NCBI GenBank assembly: GCA_046756945.1
Contig: JBHHXI010000009.1
Location: 1-37,474 of the forward strand
Length of the DNA stretch: 37,474 nucleotides
From: JACZQZ01 sp046756945
GTDB lineage: Bacteria; Pseudomonadota; Alphaproteobacteria; Rhodospirillales; 2-02-FULL-58-16
Direction: 5' to 3'
The position numbers and the translations under genes were made by a program. The notes under the pieces were generated by a model. The model saw nothing but the letters and a program-made list of their open reading frames with translations, did not search any database and was not told where the DNA came from. How positions within the stretch are numbered: position 1 is the stretch's first letter; each line of letters begins with the position of its first letter. This document shows positions 25,943 through 33,652 of this stretch, one piece after another.

Positions 25943-27817
25943 ATGAACAGGGAACAACGGCGCCGCCGCAAGAAGCTGGCGGCGCAAAAGGCGAAACAGG
26001 GGATAAACGGCGACGTGCGGCCCCTGTTGCAGGCGGCCATCGCCCATCACCAGGCGGGCCGCCTGGCCGAGGCCGAAAGCATCTACAAGGACGTGCTCCG
26101 CGCCGATCCCGCCAACGGGCCGGCGCACAACAACCTTGGCATTGCCTATCGGGCCCATGGGAAGCTGGACGAGGCGAACGCCTGCTACCGGCGCGCGCTG
26201 AAGATCGACGCCAACGACGCATCGGCGCACGCCAACCTGGCCAACGTGCTGTACGACCAGGGAAAGGTCGATGACGCGTTCGCTTCGTACCGGCGGGCAC
26301 TGGAGATCGACCCGGACAACGCGGACACCCACTATAACCTGGGCATCGCGCTGAAGGGCCAGGGCAGGATCGACGAATCTATCGCCCGGTGCCGGCGGGC
26401 GCTGGAGATCAAACCCAGCTACTTCGCCGCCGCCTGGAACGCCCATCTGTGTCTGCCGATCCTGTACGATTCCGACGAAGACATCCAAAACCACCGGTCG
26501 CGGTGGGAGGCCGGGATCGAAAAGCTTGAACGGTTGATCGACCTGGAGTCGCGCCAAGGCGTCTTCGAAGCCGTGAAGGCGACCACGTCCTCGACCAATT
26601 TCTTTCTGCATTACCAGGGCATGAACGACCTCGCGTTACAGAAGCGGTACGGCGCCCTTCTGCACCGCGTCGCCGGCGCCGCCTATCCGGGTCTTGCGGA
26701 ACCGCCGGCGATGCGCACCATCGCCCCGGGGGAGAAGATCCGGGTCGGGTTCCTGTCTCCCCACTTTTTCAGACATACGATCTACAAATTGTTCGGCCAT
26801 TGGATCACGGAACTGAACAGAGATACGTTCGAGACCCATGCCTTTCACACGGGCAGGAAATACGACCAGGCGACCCGTGAACTGAAGGGAAAGTCGGATT
26901 TCTTTTACGCCGGCCTGGGGTCCAACCAGGCGGCTATTCAGGCCATCCGCTCGGCCAATCTGGACATCCTCGTTTATCTGGATATCGGCATGGACCCGAA
27001 CATCCAGTTGCTCGCGGCCCTGAAACTGGCGCCGGTGCAGTGCATGACGTGGGGCCATCCGGTGACCTCGGGATTGCCCACGATGGACTATTTTCTGACC
27101 AGCGACCTCATGGAACCGGCGGACGGGGACGGGCACTATTCGGAGAAACTGATCAGGCTGCCGAACCTTTCGATCTTCTATGCGCCCATGGAAGACGGCC
27201 CGCCCGCGGACGGCGGCCGCGACGACGCGCGCGGCCCCGACGAGGTCGTCTATCTGTGCTCGCAGAACCTGTTCAAGATCCTGCCCCGGTTCGACGAGGT
27301 CTGTGCGCGGATCGCGTCGCGGGCCCCGAACGCCAGGTTTCGCTTCATCGGCCATGCGTCCCCGTTCGTTACCGACGGTTTCTTCAAGCGGTTGAGCAGG
27401 GCCTTCCAGGGCCACGGGCTGGACGCCCGGCAGTACTGCACCATCCACCCCAAGATGAGCCAGCCGGAATTCCTCGCGTTCACCGCCGGCGCCGACGTTT
27501 TTCTCGACACCATCGGCTGGTCCGGCGGCAACACGACCCTGGAAACGGTGGCGCTGGACGTCCCCGTGGTGACGCTTCCCGGCCCCATGATGCGCAGCCG
27601 GCACAGCTATGCGATCCTGAAGATGATGGGCGTGGAGGACACCATCGCCCGGGATATCGATGGCTACGTCGACATCGCCGTGCGCCTGGGCGTCGATCCG
27701 GCGTGGCGCCGCGAGATCGTCGGGAAAATGCGGACCAACAAGAAAGCCATCTACAACGACGATCAGGCGATACGCGGGCTGGAGGAATTCCTGGCTACTG
27801 CGTGCGGCCGGCCGTAA
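25943..27817 (+). CDS. TPR-containing O-GlcNAc transferase/SPINDLY-like protein
   Basis: This is 624 residues. A very basic N-terminus (MNREQRRRRKKLAAQKAK) is followed by four tetratricopeptide repeats at about 24-57, 58-91, 92-125 and 126-159. A GT41 catalytic region runs from about residue 260: KIRVGFLSPHFFRHTIYKLF, LAPVQCMTWGHPVTSGLPTM, and the nucleotide-sugar segment GGNTTLETVALDVPVVTLPG. GT41 enzymes transfer GlcNAc or another sugar (fucose in plant SPY) to Ser/Thr of proteins. In bacteria some act on flagellins or adhesins. The position two genes after fliN is suggestive but not proof of a flagellar target. The start has only a weak Shine-Dalgarno. Confidence 0.9.
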   Translation: MNREQRRRRKKLAAQKAKQGINGDVRPLLQAAIAHHQAGRLAEAESIYKDVLRADPANGPAHNNLGIAYRAHGKLDEANACYRRALKIDANDASAHANLANVLYDQGKVDDAFASYRRALEIDPDNADTHYNLGIALKGQGRIDESIARCRRALEIKPSYFAAAWNAHLCLPILYDSDEDIQNHRSRWEAGIEKLERLIDLESRQGVFEAVKATTSSTNFFLHYQGMNDLALQKRYGALLHRVAGAAYPGLAEPPAMRTIAPGEKIRVGFLSPHFFRHTIYKLFGHWITELNRDTFETHAFHTGRKYDQATRELKGKSDFFYAGLGSNQAAIQAIRSANLDILVYLDIGMDPNIQLLAALKLAPVQCMTWGHPVTSGLPTMDYFLTSDLMEPADGDGHYSEKLIRLPNLSIFYAPMEDGPPADGGRDDARGPDEVVYLCSQNLFKILPRFDEVCARIASRAPNARFRFIGHASPFVTDGFFKRLSRAFQGHGLDARQYCTIHPKMSQPEFLAFTAGADVFLDTIGWSGGNTTLETVALDVPVVTLPGPMMRSRHSYAILKMMGVEDTIARDIDGYVDIAVRLGVDPAWRREIVGKMRTNKKAIYNDDQAIRGLEEFLATACGRP

Positions 27818-27944
27818 ACGTTTTAAGAACGGTCGCGGCCGGCGTGAGCGGCGGCCCGGCAATGCACGAGGGCCCGGCGCCGATGGGCGCCGAATTCGGG
27901 CGCATGGCCTTGCGATTGGCCGCCCGCAAGCTAAAATCGCGGCC

Positions 27945-28715
27945 ATGTGCGAACTCCTTGGCATGAGCGCCAACGTGCCGACGGATATCCGGTTCAGTTT
28001 TTCCGGGCTGATGGAGCGCGGCGGCAGCACCGGCCCCCACGGCGACGGCTGGGGCATCGCCTTTTACGAGGGCAAGGGGTGCCGGACCTTCCACGACCCG
28101 GGACCCAGCGCCGATTCCGAGATTGCCCGCACGGTGCGCCGCTATCCCATCAAAAGCCTTGTCGTGGTCTGCCATATCCGGCGTGCCACCAACGGGCGCG
28201 TCTGTCTGGAGAACACCCATCCGTTCATCCGCGAGCTGTGGGGGCGCACCTGGGCGTTCGCCCACAACGGCAAGCTCAAGGGCATAAAGCGCTGGCCGCT
28301 CACGTTCTACAAACCCATCGGCACGACGGACAGCGAACACGCCTTCTGCTGGATCCTGGACCAGTTGCGCGCCCGCTACGCCCGTCCGCCCAAGTCCGGG
28401 CGAACCGTAACGCGCGTGGTCAAGCGGTTGTTGGCGCGCATCGACGGGCTCGGCAGCTTCAACGTGCTGCTCAGCGATTCACAGTACCTGTACGCCCATT
28501 GCTCGACGAATATGGCCTGGCTGACCCGCCGGGCGCCGTTCGGAAAGGCAAGCCTGATCGACACCGAGCTGACGGTGGACTTCGCCAAGGAAACGACGCC
28601 GCGCGACGTGGTCACGGTCATCGCGACCCGTCCCCTGACCCGCGACGAATCGTGGACGGTGATGGAGCGCGCCAGCCTGACCGTCTTCCACAACGGCCTG
28701 CAGGTGAACGCCTGA
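27945..28715 (+). CDS. class II glutamine amidotransferase (YafJ/GATase_4-like)
   Basis: This 256-residue protein starts MCELLGMSANVPTDIRFS, so after methionine removal Cys2 becomes the N-terminal nucleophile of an Ntn-type glutaminase. Other visible motifs are GGSTGPHGDGWGIAFYEG, HIRRATNG and ENTHPF, and the oxyanion NGKLKG. No second synthetase or isomerase domain is present, as in YafJ-type stand-alone proteins. The ammonia acceptor or true substrate is unknown; gamma-glutamyl hydrolase activity is another option (as for EgtC/DUG3 relatives). It converges with the carbonic anhydrase gene, only 23 bases away. Confidence 0.9.
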   Translation: MCELLGMSANVPTDIRFSFSGLMERGGSTGPHGDGWGIAFYEGKGCRTFHDPGPSADSEIARTVRRYPIKSLVVVCHIRRATNGRVCLENTHPFIRELWGRTWAFAHNGKLKGIKRWPLTFYKPIGTTDSEHAFCWILDQLRARYARPPKSGRTVTRVVKRLLARIDGLGSFNVLLSDSQYLYAHCSTNMAWLTRRAPFGKASLIDTELTVDFAKETTPRDVVTVIATRPLTRDESWTVMERASLTVFHNGLQVNA

Positions 28716-28738
28716 GCCACCCCGCCCCGGCCTACAAC

Positions 28739-29263
28739 TCAGGACCGCACTTGTTCGAACGCGCCGGTGACCTGATCAAGCCAATACAGCGCCCCTTCCG
28801 GGATGAAAAACCAGGCCCCGTGAAGTCTCAGGCGCCCCGCGTTCACGGCCTGGTCAACGAACCGATAGGTAAGCAGGTTGGCCATGGATCGCTGGATACC
28901 GAGCCGCTCCAACAAAAGTTGCCTGCCGGACATGTCGTCGGATGGAATCGTCTCGATCACCTGCGCGCACGCCGGAGCGAGTAATTCGACCCACTTGCCG
29001 ATGAACCGGCCAACCGGCTTGCCGTCGGCTGCGGCAAGACAGGCGCTCACCCCGCCGCACATCCCGTGCCCCATGACCACGATGTCAGAGACCTTCAAGC
29101 CGGTGACCGCGTATTCGATGGCCGCCGACGTGCCATGGTAACTGGCGCCGTCCTCTGCCGGCGGGACCAGCGCGGCGACGTTTCGCACGACGAACAGCTC
29201 GCCCGGAGCGGCGGAAAAAATCGTCGATGGAGAAACCCGGCTGTCAGCGCAGGCGATGATCAT
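28739..29263 (-). CDS. beta-carbonic anhydrase, conserved N-terminus lacking a normal start codon
   Basis: From the first ordinary start (ATG, 29263) the protein has 174 residues and keeps the zinc-site motifs CADSRVSP and GHGMCGG, so CO2 hydration chemistry could be intact. Beta-carbonic anhydrases normally have 35-40 residues before this point. The same frame upstream encodes exactly such a segment (IPDQLLGGYRRFRSDRFVVE then EDRFRQLATGQSP), open back to a TGA at 29408-29410. No ATG, GTG or TTG exists in those 48 codons. GAGG is suitably placed before an ACG at 29383 (next codon ATT), so initiation is either non-canonical or lost by mutation or sequencing error. It may be a recent pseudogene. 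Confidence 0.85.
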   Translation of the reverse strand: MIIACADSRVSPSTIFSAAPGELFVVRNVAALVPPAEDGASYHGTSAAIEYAVTGLKVSDIVVMGHGMCGGVSACLAAADGKPVGRFIGKWVELLAPACAQVIETIPSDDMSGRQLLLERLGIQRSMANLLTYRFVDQAVNAGRLRLHGAWFFIPEGALYWLDQVTGAFEQVRS

Positions 29264-29410
29264 GGTGGTTGGCGATTGACCTGTCGCGAGTTGTCGGAAG
29301 CGGTCTTCCTCGACGACAAACCGATCGCTGCGAAAACGGCGATAGCCACCCAGGAGTTGGTCTGGAATCTCGGTAGAAATCGTCTGGGGCCTCGGGTGAT
29401 GGAGGTTTCA

Positions 29411-29802
29411 CGGCGGGTCCTGTCACCGGAAGGCCAGTATATCTTCGGTGCCTACAATCCGAAGACAAAATCGGCCCGGTGGTCATGAAGGGCCTGATCC
29501 ACCATCAGAGCAGTGGCGGAAGGACTGCCGGTTGGTGAACGTCCGATTCGGGTCACGGGCGGAAGTGCCGATGACCCTGCGCCAATGTCTGCCGGTGGGC
29601 GTAAAGCGGACATGATCCGCTGAAAAGCGGACGTTCAGGGCGGTGGTTCGGCAGGATTTCACACTGTGACACACCCGGTTTTCGGGCCCCTTTGCCGCCG
29701 CTTCCGTGCCATAGTAAGGTGGATTCCGTCCGCGCGGCGGCTTCCCTGGCGGCGGGCGGGCGCGGACGGCGTGGCGCAAGGCCCAGTGACGGAGGCAAAC
29801 AT
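29411..29802. other. non-coding spacer between carbonic anhydrase and the ABC-like gene
   Basis: No convincing gene was seen. The spacer holds AGCGGAC repeats (29605-29632), a small palindrome TCACACTGTGA (29659-29669) and, at its end, the GGAGG ribosome binding site of the next gene (29791-29795). Short frames on both strands have composition unlike the real genes. A weak TTGCCG/TAGTAA pair near 29692-29718 could be a promoter but the spacing is short. The promoter of the ABC-like gene is expected here. Confidence 0.5.
29605..29632. repeat. AGCGGAC repeat cluster
   Basis: AGCGGA (29605-29610), its reverse complement TCCGCT (29616-29621) and AGCGGA again (29626-29631), each at 10- or 11-base spacing. 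The first pair forms a 6-base-stem hairpin. Similar GCGGACA-rich debris is, from memory, found between genes in several alphaproteobacteria. It could equally be a binding site array, since the spacing equals one helical turn. Confidence 0.45.
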
Positions 29803-32800
29803 ATGGAACAGGGAATCTTCGCGTATATCTGGCGGCACTCCAAACCCGAGCAGATTACGGTCCTCGTGGCGACGGTGGCGTCCTTCCCATTCCTGTACCT
29901 GGCGCTGAACCTGCCCAAGGTCATCGTCAACGACGCCATCGACGGCAAGGACTTCCCCAGGGAAGTCGTGACATTCCCGTTCGATCAAATTCCCTATCTC
30001 CTGGTCCTTTGCGGCGCCCTGCTCAGCCTGCTGTTGATCAACGGCGGCTTCCGGATGGGCATCAACATCTACAAGGGCATATTGGCCGAACGCATGCTGA
30101 GGCGCCTGCGCTATCAGCTTTTCGAGCGCATCCTGCGCTTTCCCATGCACCAATTCCAAAAGGTGTCCGCCGGCGAGCTGGCCTCGATGATCACGGCGGA
30201 GGTGGAGCCCCTTGGCGAATTCATCCGCGATGCCCTGGCGCTGCCGGTATTCCAGGGCGGCACCATGCTGACCATCCTGTTCTTCATGTTTTTACAGGAC
30301 TGGAAGCTCGGCCTGGCGGCGGTCGCGCTGATCCCCGTCCAGGCATGGCTGATCCCGAAATTACAGCGCCAGGTCAATCTGCTGGGCAAGGAACGGGTCA
30401 AGCGGGCGCGCAAGCTGGCGGGGCGCGTCGGCGAAGCGGTGTCGGGCATCCACGACATCCATACCCACGATACGTCCACCTATTCCCTGGCCCATTTTTC
30501 GCGCCGCCTGGCGGGCATCTTCAATATCCGGGACCGGCTGTACCGGAAGAAGTTTTTCATGAAGTTCACCAACAACCTCCTGATCGCGCTGACGCCGCTG
30601 CTTTTCTATTCCGTCGGCGGCGTATTGATCATTCGCGGCGACCTCACCCTCGGCGCGCTGGTCGCCGTGCTGGCCGCCTACGCGAACTTCACCACGCCGT
30701 GGAAAGAGCTCCTGAAATATTACCAGCGCATGGCCGACGCCCGCATCAAGTATGGGCAGCTGATCGAACAGTTCCAGCCGACCGACATGCTGGATCCCTC
30801 CCTGCAGCGTGACCGTCCGCAGACGATCGAACCGATCGCGGCCCCGCTTTCCCTGCAGCACGTCACCCTCGCCGACGAGGACGGGATCGAGGCGCTCACC
30901 GGCGTGACCTTTCAGGCCGATCCGGGCGGCCACATCGCCATCGTCGCCGGCGGCAGCGACCGGGACAAGCTCGCCCAGGTTCTGGCGCGGCTGCTTTTCC
31001 CGACCCGCGGCAGGATCATGATCGGCGAGAACAACCTTTCCACCATGCACGAGGCGGTCATAGGGTCGCGCATGGGCTATGCCGGGCCCGACTCCTACAT
31101 CTTCGACGGGACCATCGCCCACAACGTGCTCTACGGACTGAAACATGCGCCGACGTCCGAGCCCGACGCGGATGCCAAACGCAGCCGCGCCTACAAGGAA
31201 TCGGTGGCCTCGGGCAACAGCACCGACGACATCGACGCCGAGTGGATCGATTTCAAGCTTCTCGGCATGTCGGGCAAGGAAGAGCTCAGGGAATGGTGGG
31301 CGCGGGTGATCCGGGCCCTCGAGATCGAGGACGCGCTGTACACGCGCGCCCTGAACATGTCCATCGATGCGGAAAGCCACCCCGGTCTGGCGGACGGCGT
31401 ATTGCAGGCCCGTGAACGTATTGCGCGGCGGCTCGGCGAAACGCCCGAGTTGGCCGACCTGGTGCACGCCTTCGACTTCGACACATACAACGTCAATGCG
31501 TCGGTCGGTGAAAACCTCATGTTCGGCGAACCCGTGACCCCCGAGTTCGCCTTCGCGAACCTGGGTGAAAATCCGTACGTGCGGCGGGTCCTGGAGGAAA
31601 GCGGCCTGACCCTCAGGTTCCAGGAAATCGGTCTCAAGGCGGCCGCCACCATGGTCGACATGTTCAACGACCTGTCACCCGACGAACCCCTGTTCGAGGA
31701 GTACAGTTTTGTCAACGAGGAAGCCCTGCAGGCACTCAAGCACGTGAGCAGCCGGGCCAAACGGGAAGGACTGGACGCCCTGTCGGAAGCCGAGCGGTCC
31801 CATCTCATGTCGCTGACGTGTCAACTGATCGTCGGCCGTCACCGTCTTGGCCTGATCGAGGACGACATGCAAAGCGCCCTTGTCCAGGCGCGTAAGGTCT
31901 TTCGCGACAACCTGCCCGAGGACGCGCGCGGCGCCATCGCCTTTTTCGACCGCGACAGTTTCAACGGCCACTTGAGCCTGCAATGCAACCTGTTGATGGG
32001 GCGCGTCAACCTTGCCCGGCCGCAGGCCGACGAGAAGGTCAACGACCTGATTCTCGAGGTGCTCAACGAGATGGGCGTCAGGCAAACGGTCGTCCTCGCC
32101 GCCACCAACGCGGAAGTGGGAATCGGCGGCAGGCGCATGCCCCTGATCGACCGCCAGAAGATCTCCCTCGCCCGGAGCCTGCTCAAGCGGCCGGATATCC
32201 TGATCATCAACGAGGCCCTCAATGCCATCGAGCGCGAGGCGCGGGACCGCATCCGGCGAAACATCTATGACCTCCTGCCCGACACCACGGTGATCTGGAT
32301 CGACAGCGAGATGCCCGATGTGACCGAGTTCGACCAGGTGCTGGTGCTCAGGAACGGCCGCATTACCGAGCGTATCGTCGAGCAGGTGGCCGAGGAAGCG
32401 CCGGCGGTCGAGGAACCGGCCGAAGAGGGCGAGGGACCGATAACCCTGGACACCGAGGCGTCGGCCCTGGCGGCCGTGCCGCTCTTCTCGCGCATGGAGC
32501 CGGCCCGCCTGAAGCTGCTCGCGTTCGCCAGCCGCCGGCTGATCTTCGACGCCGGCGAGGAACTCTTCCACCAGGGCGACCCCGGGGACGCCGCCTATGT
32601 CATTCTGGACGGCGAGGCCGACGTGGTGATCGGCGAAGGCGACAAGGAGACCGTCATCAATCGCGCCGGGTCCAACGAGCTGGTCGGTGAAATGGCGTTG
32701 CTCAGCACCACGCCGCGCTCGGCGACCCTGCGCGCGGTCGGGGAGCTCACGGTGCTGAGACTGAAGAAGGACACGTTCCTCGAACTGATGGAACGCAATC

Positions 32801-32880
32801 CGCACATCGCCGCCGAGGTCGCCCGGCGGATCAGCGACCGGCTCCTCGACACCATGGAGAAACTGCAAAAGGCGGCCTGA
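29803..32880 (+). CDS. ABC-exporter-like membrane protein with degenerate NBD and cyclic-nucleotide-binding domain
   Basis: This is 1025 residues; the ATG has GGAGG seven bases upstream. Residues about 15-330 are a type IV ABC exporter membrane domain with six hydrophobic segments. Residues about 345-860 follow an NBD outline, but the Walker A reads VAGGSDRDKLAQ, the Q-loop GYAGPD lacks its Gln, and the LSGGQ signature is PLIDRQ. Walker B is ILIINEA (Asp to Asn803) and the H-loop His is Ser835. An insertion of about 300 residues separates the NBD halves and contains a second NASVGENLMFG-like segment. Residues about 885-1015 are a cNMP-binding domain with an intact-looking phosphate cassette GEMALLSTTPRSAT (Glu963, Arg972). 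A Glu/Pro-rich linker (860-880) joins them. I infer a membrane protein that cannot hydrolyse ATP conventionally and may respond to a cyclic nucleotide. Function unknown. Confidence 0.88.
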   Translation: MEQGIFAYIWRHSKPEQITVLVATVASFPFLYLALNLPKVIVNDAIDGKDFPREVVTFPFDQIPYLLVLCGALLSLLLINGGFRMGINIYKGILAERMLRRLRYQLFERILRFPMHQFQKVSAGELASMITAEVEPLGEFIRDALALPVFQGGTMLTILFFMFLQDWKLGLAAVALIPVQAWLIPKLQRQVNLLGKERVKRARKLAGRVGEAVSGIHDIHTHDTSTYSLAHFSRRLAGIFNIRDRLYRKKFFMKFTNNLLIALTPLLFYSVGGVLIIRGDLTLGALVAVLAAYANFTTPWKELLKYYQRMADARIKYGQLIEQFQPTDMLDPSLQRDRPQTIEPIAAPLSLQHVTLADEDGIEALTGVTFQADPGGHIAIVAGGSDRDKLAQVLARLLFPTRGRIMIGENNLSTMHEAVIGSRMGYAGPDSYIFDGTIAHNVLYGLKHAPTSEPDADAKRSRAYKESVASGNSTDDIDAEWIDFKLLGMSGKEELREWWARVIRALEIEDALYTRALNMSIDAESHPGLADGVLQARERIARRLGETPELADLVHAFDFDTYNVNASVGENLMFGEPVTPEFAFANLGENPYVRRVLEESGLTLRFQEIGLKAAATMVDMFNDLSPDEPLFEEYSFVNEEALQALKHVSSRAKREGLDALSEAERSHLMSLTCQLIVGRHRLGLIEDDMQSALVQARKVFRDNLPEDARGAIAFFDRDSFNGHLSLQCNLLMGRVNLARPQADEKVNDLILEVLNEMGVRQTVVLAATNAEVGIGGRRMPLIDRQKISLARSLLKRPDILIINEALNAIEREARDRIRRNIYDLLPDTTVIWIDSEMPDVTEFDQVLVLRNGRITERIVEQVAEEAPAVEEPAEEGEGPITLDTEASALAAVPLFSRMEPARLKLLAFASRRLIFDAGEELFHQGDPGDAAYVILDGEADVVIGEGDKETVINRAGSNELVGEMALLSTTPRSATLRAVGELTVLRLKKDTFLELMERNPHIAAEVARRISDRLLDTMEKLQKAA

Positions 32881-32959
32881 GCGCGCGGTCGAGGGAGCGC
32901 TCGGAGGCCGTATCCGCGGCCGGCGACGGACGGTCCCCGGCGGCGCCTGGAACGGCGGG

Positions 32960-33652
32960 ATGGAAAACGAAAACGCGTTCTACGGGGATATCCTCAAGGG
33001 GCTGGCCGTATATTTCGACAGCGCCTTCATTTCCGATATCCGCGAAACCGCCCGCCGCTTTCCCCGGCGCGAGCTCGGCTACGCCCTGAACCACAACCAG
33101 ACCGCCAGCAAGACATGGCTGATGGACGCCCTGCACGGGGCGACGGGCGGGCGTCTGGGAACCGTCTGCATTCTCGGCGGGTGGTACGGCGTTCTCGGCG
33201 CCATGCTGCTCCATGACCGGCGGTTCGATATGGAAAGGGTGCTCAACGTCGATATCGACCCCTCGTGCGCGCCGGTGGCCGAGAGCCTGAACCGCGCCCA
33301 TGTGGCGGACGGAAAGTTCCGCTGCCTGACCGCCGACATGTACGAACTGGACTACCGGGGAACGGACTGGCAAGGGCAGGGGGACGACGGAGGGCGGCGC
33401 TCCGCCGGTCCCGATCTGATCATCAACACGGCGTGCGAGCACCTGGCGCGGTTCGACGAATGGTACGGGCGCATCCCCGAGGGCATGCTCCTGGCCCTGC
33501 AGTCAAACGATTTCTTCGATTACCGGGACCATGTGAATTGCGTTCCCACCGTGGACGCGTTCAAGGATCAGGCGCCCATGGCAGAGGTGTTGTTCGAAGG
33601 GGAACTCACGCTCGGGAAATACACCCGCTTCATGCTCATCGGCCGCCGGTAG
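32960..33652 (+). CDS. class I SAM-dependent methyltransferase-like protein
   Basis: This 230-residue Rossmann-fold protein has motif I at TVCILGGWYGVLGAML (about 68-82), an acidic motif II NVDIDP (97-101) and a motif IV-like DLIINTACEHL (152-162), then IPEGMLLALQSNDFF. The NT(A/S)CEH segment recurs in a little-studied group of bacterial and phage methyltransferase-like proteins. The substrate cannot be inferred. It starts 79 bases after the ABC-like gene on the same strand, so co-transcription is plausible. Its last 17 bases overlap the end of the convergent glycosyltransferase gene. No metal- or DNA-methylation motif (such as NPPY) was seen. Confidence 0.75.
   Translation: MENENAFYGDILKGLAVYFDSAFISDIRETARRFPRRELGYALNHNQTASKTWLMDALHGATGGRLGTVCILGGWYGVLGAMLLHDRRFDMERVLNVDIDPSCAPVAESLNRAHVADGKFRCLTADMYELDYRGTDWQGQGDDGGRRSAGPDLIINTACEHLARFDEWYGRIPEGMLLALQSNDFFDYRDHVNCVPTVDAFKDQAPMAEVLFEGELTLGKYTRFMLIGRR

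Noticed and set aside
29659..29669. TCACACTGTGA palindrome as a CRP site
   Set aside because: CRP sites need TGTGA-N6-TCACA; here the half-sites are in the opposite order with a one-base spacer.
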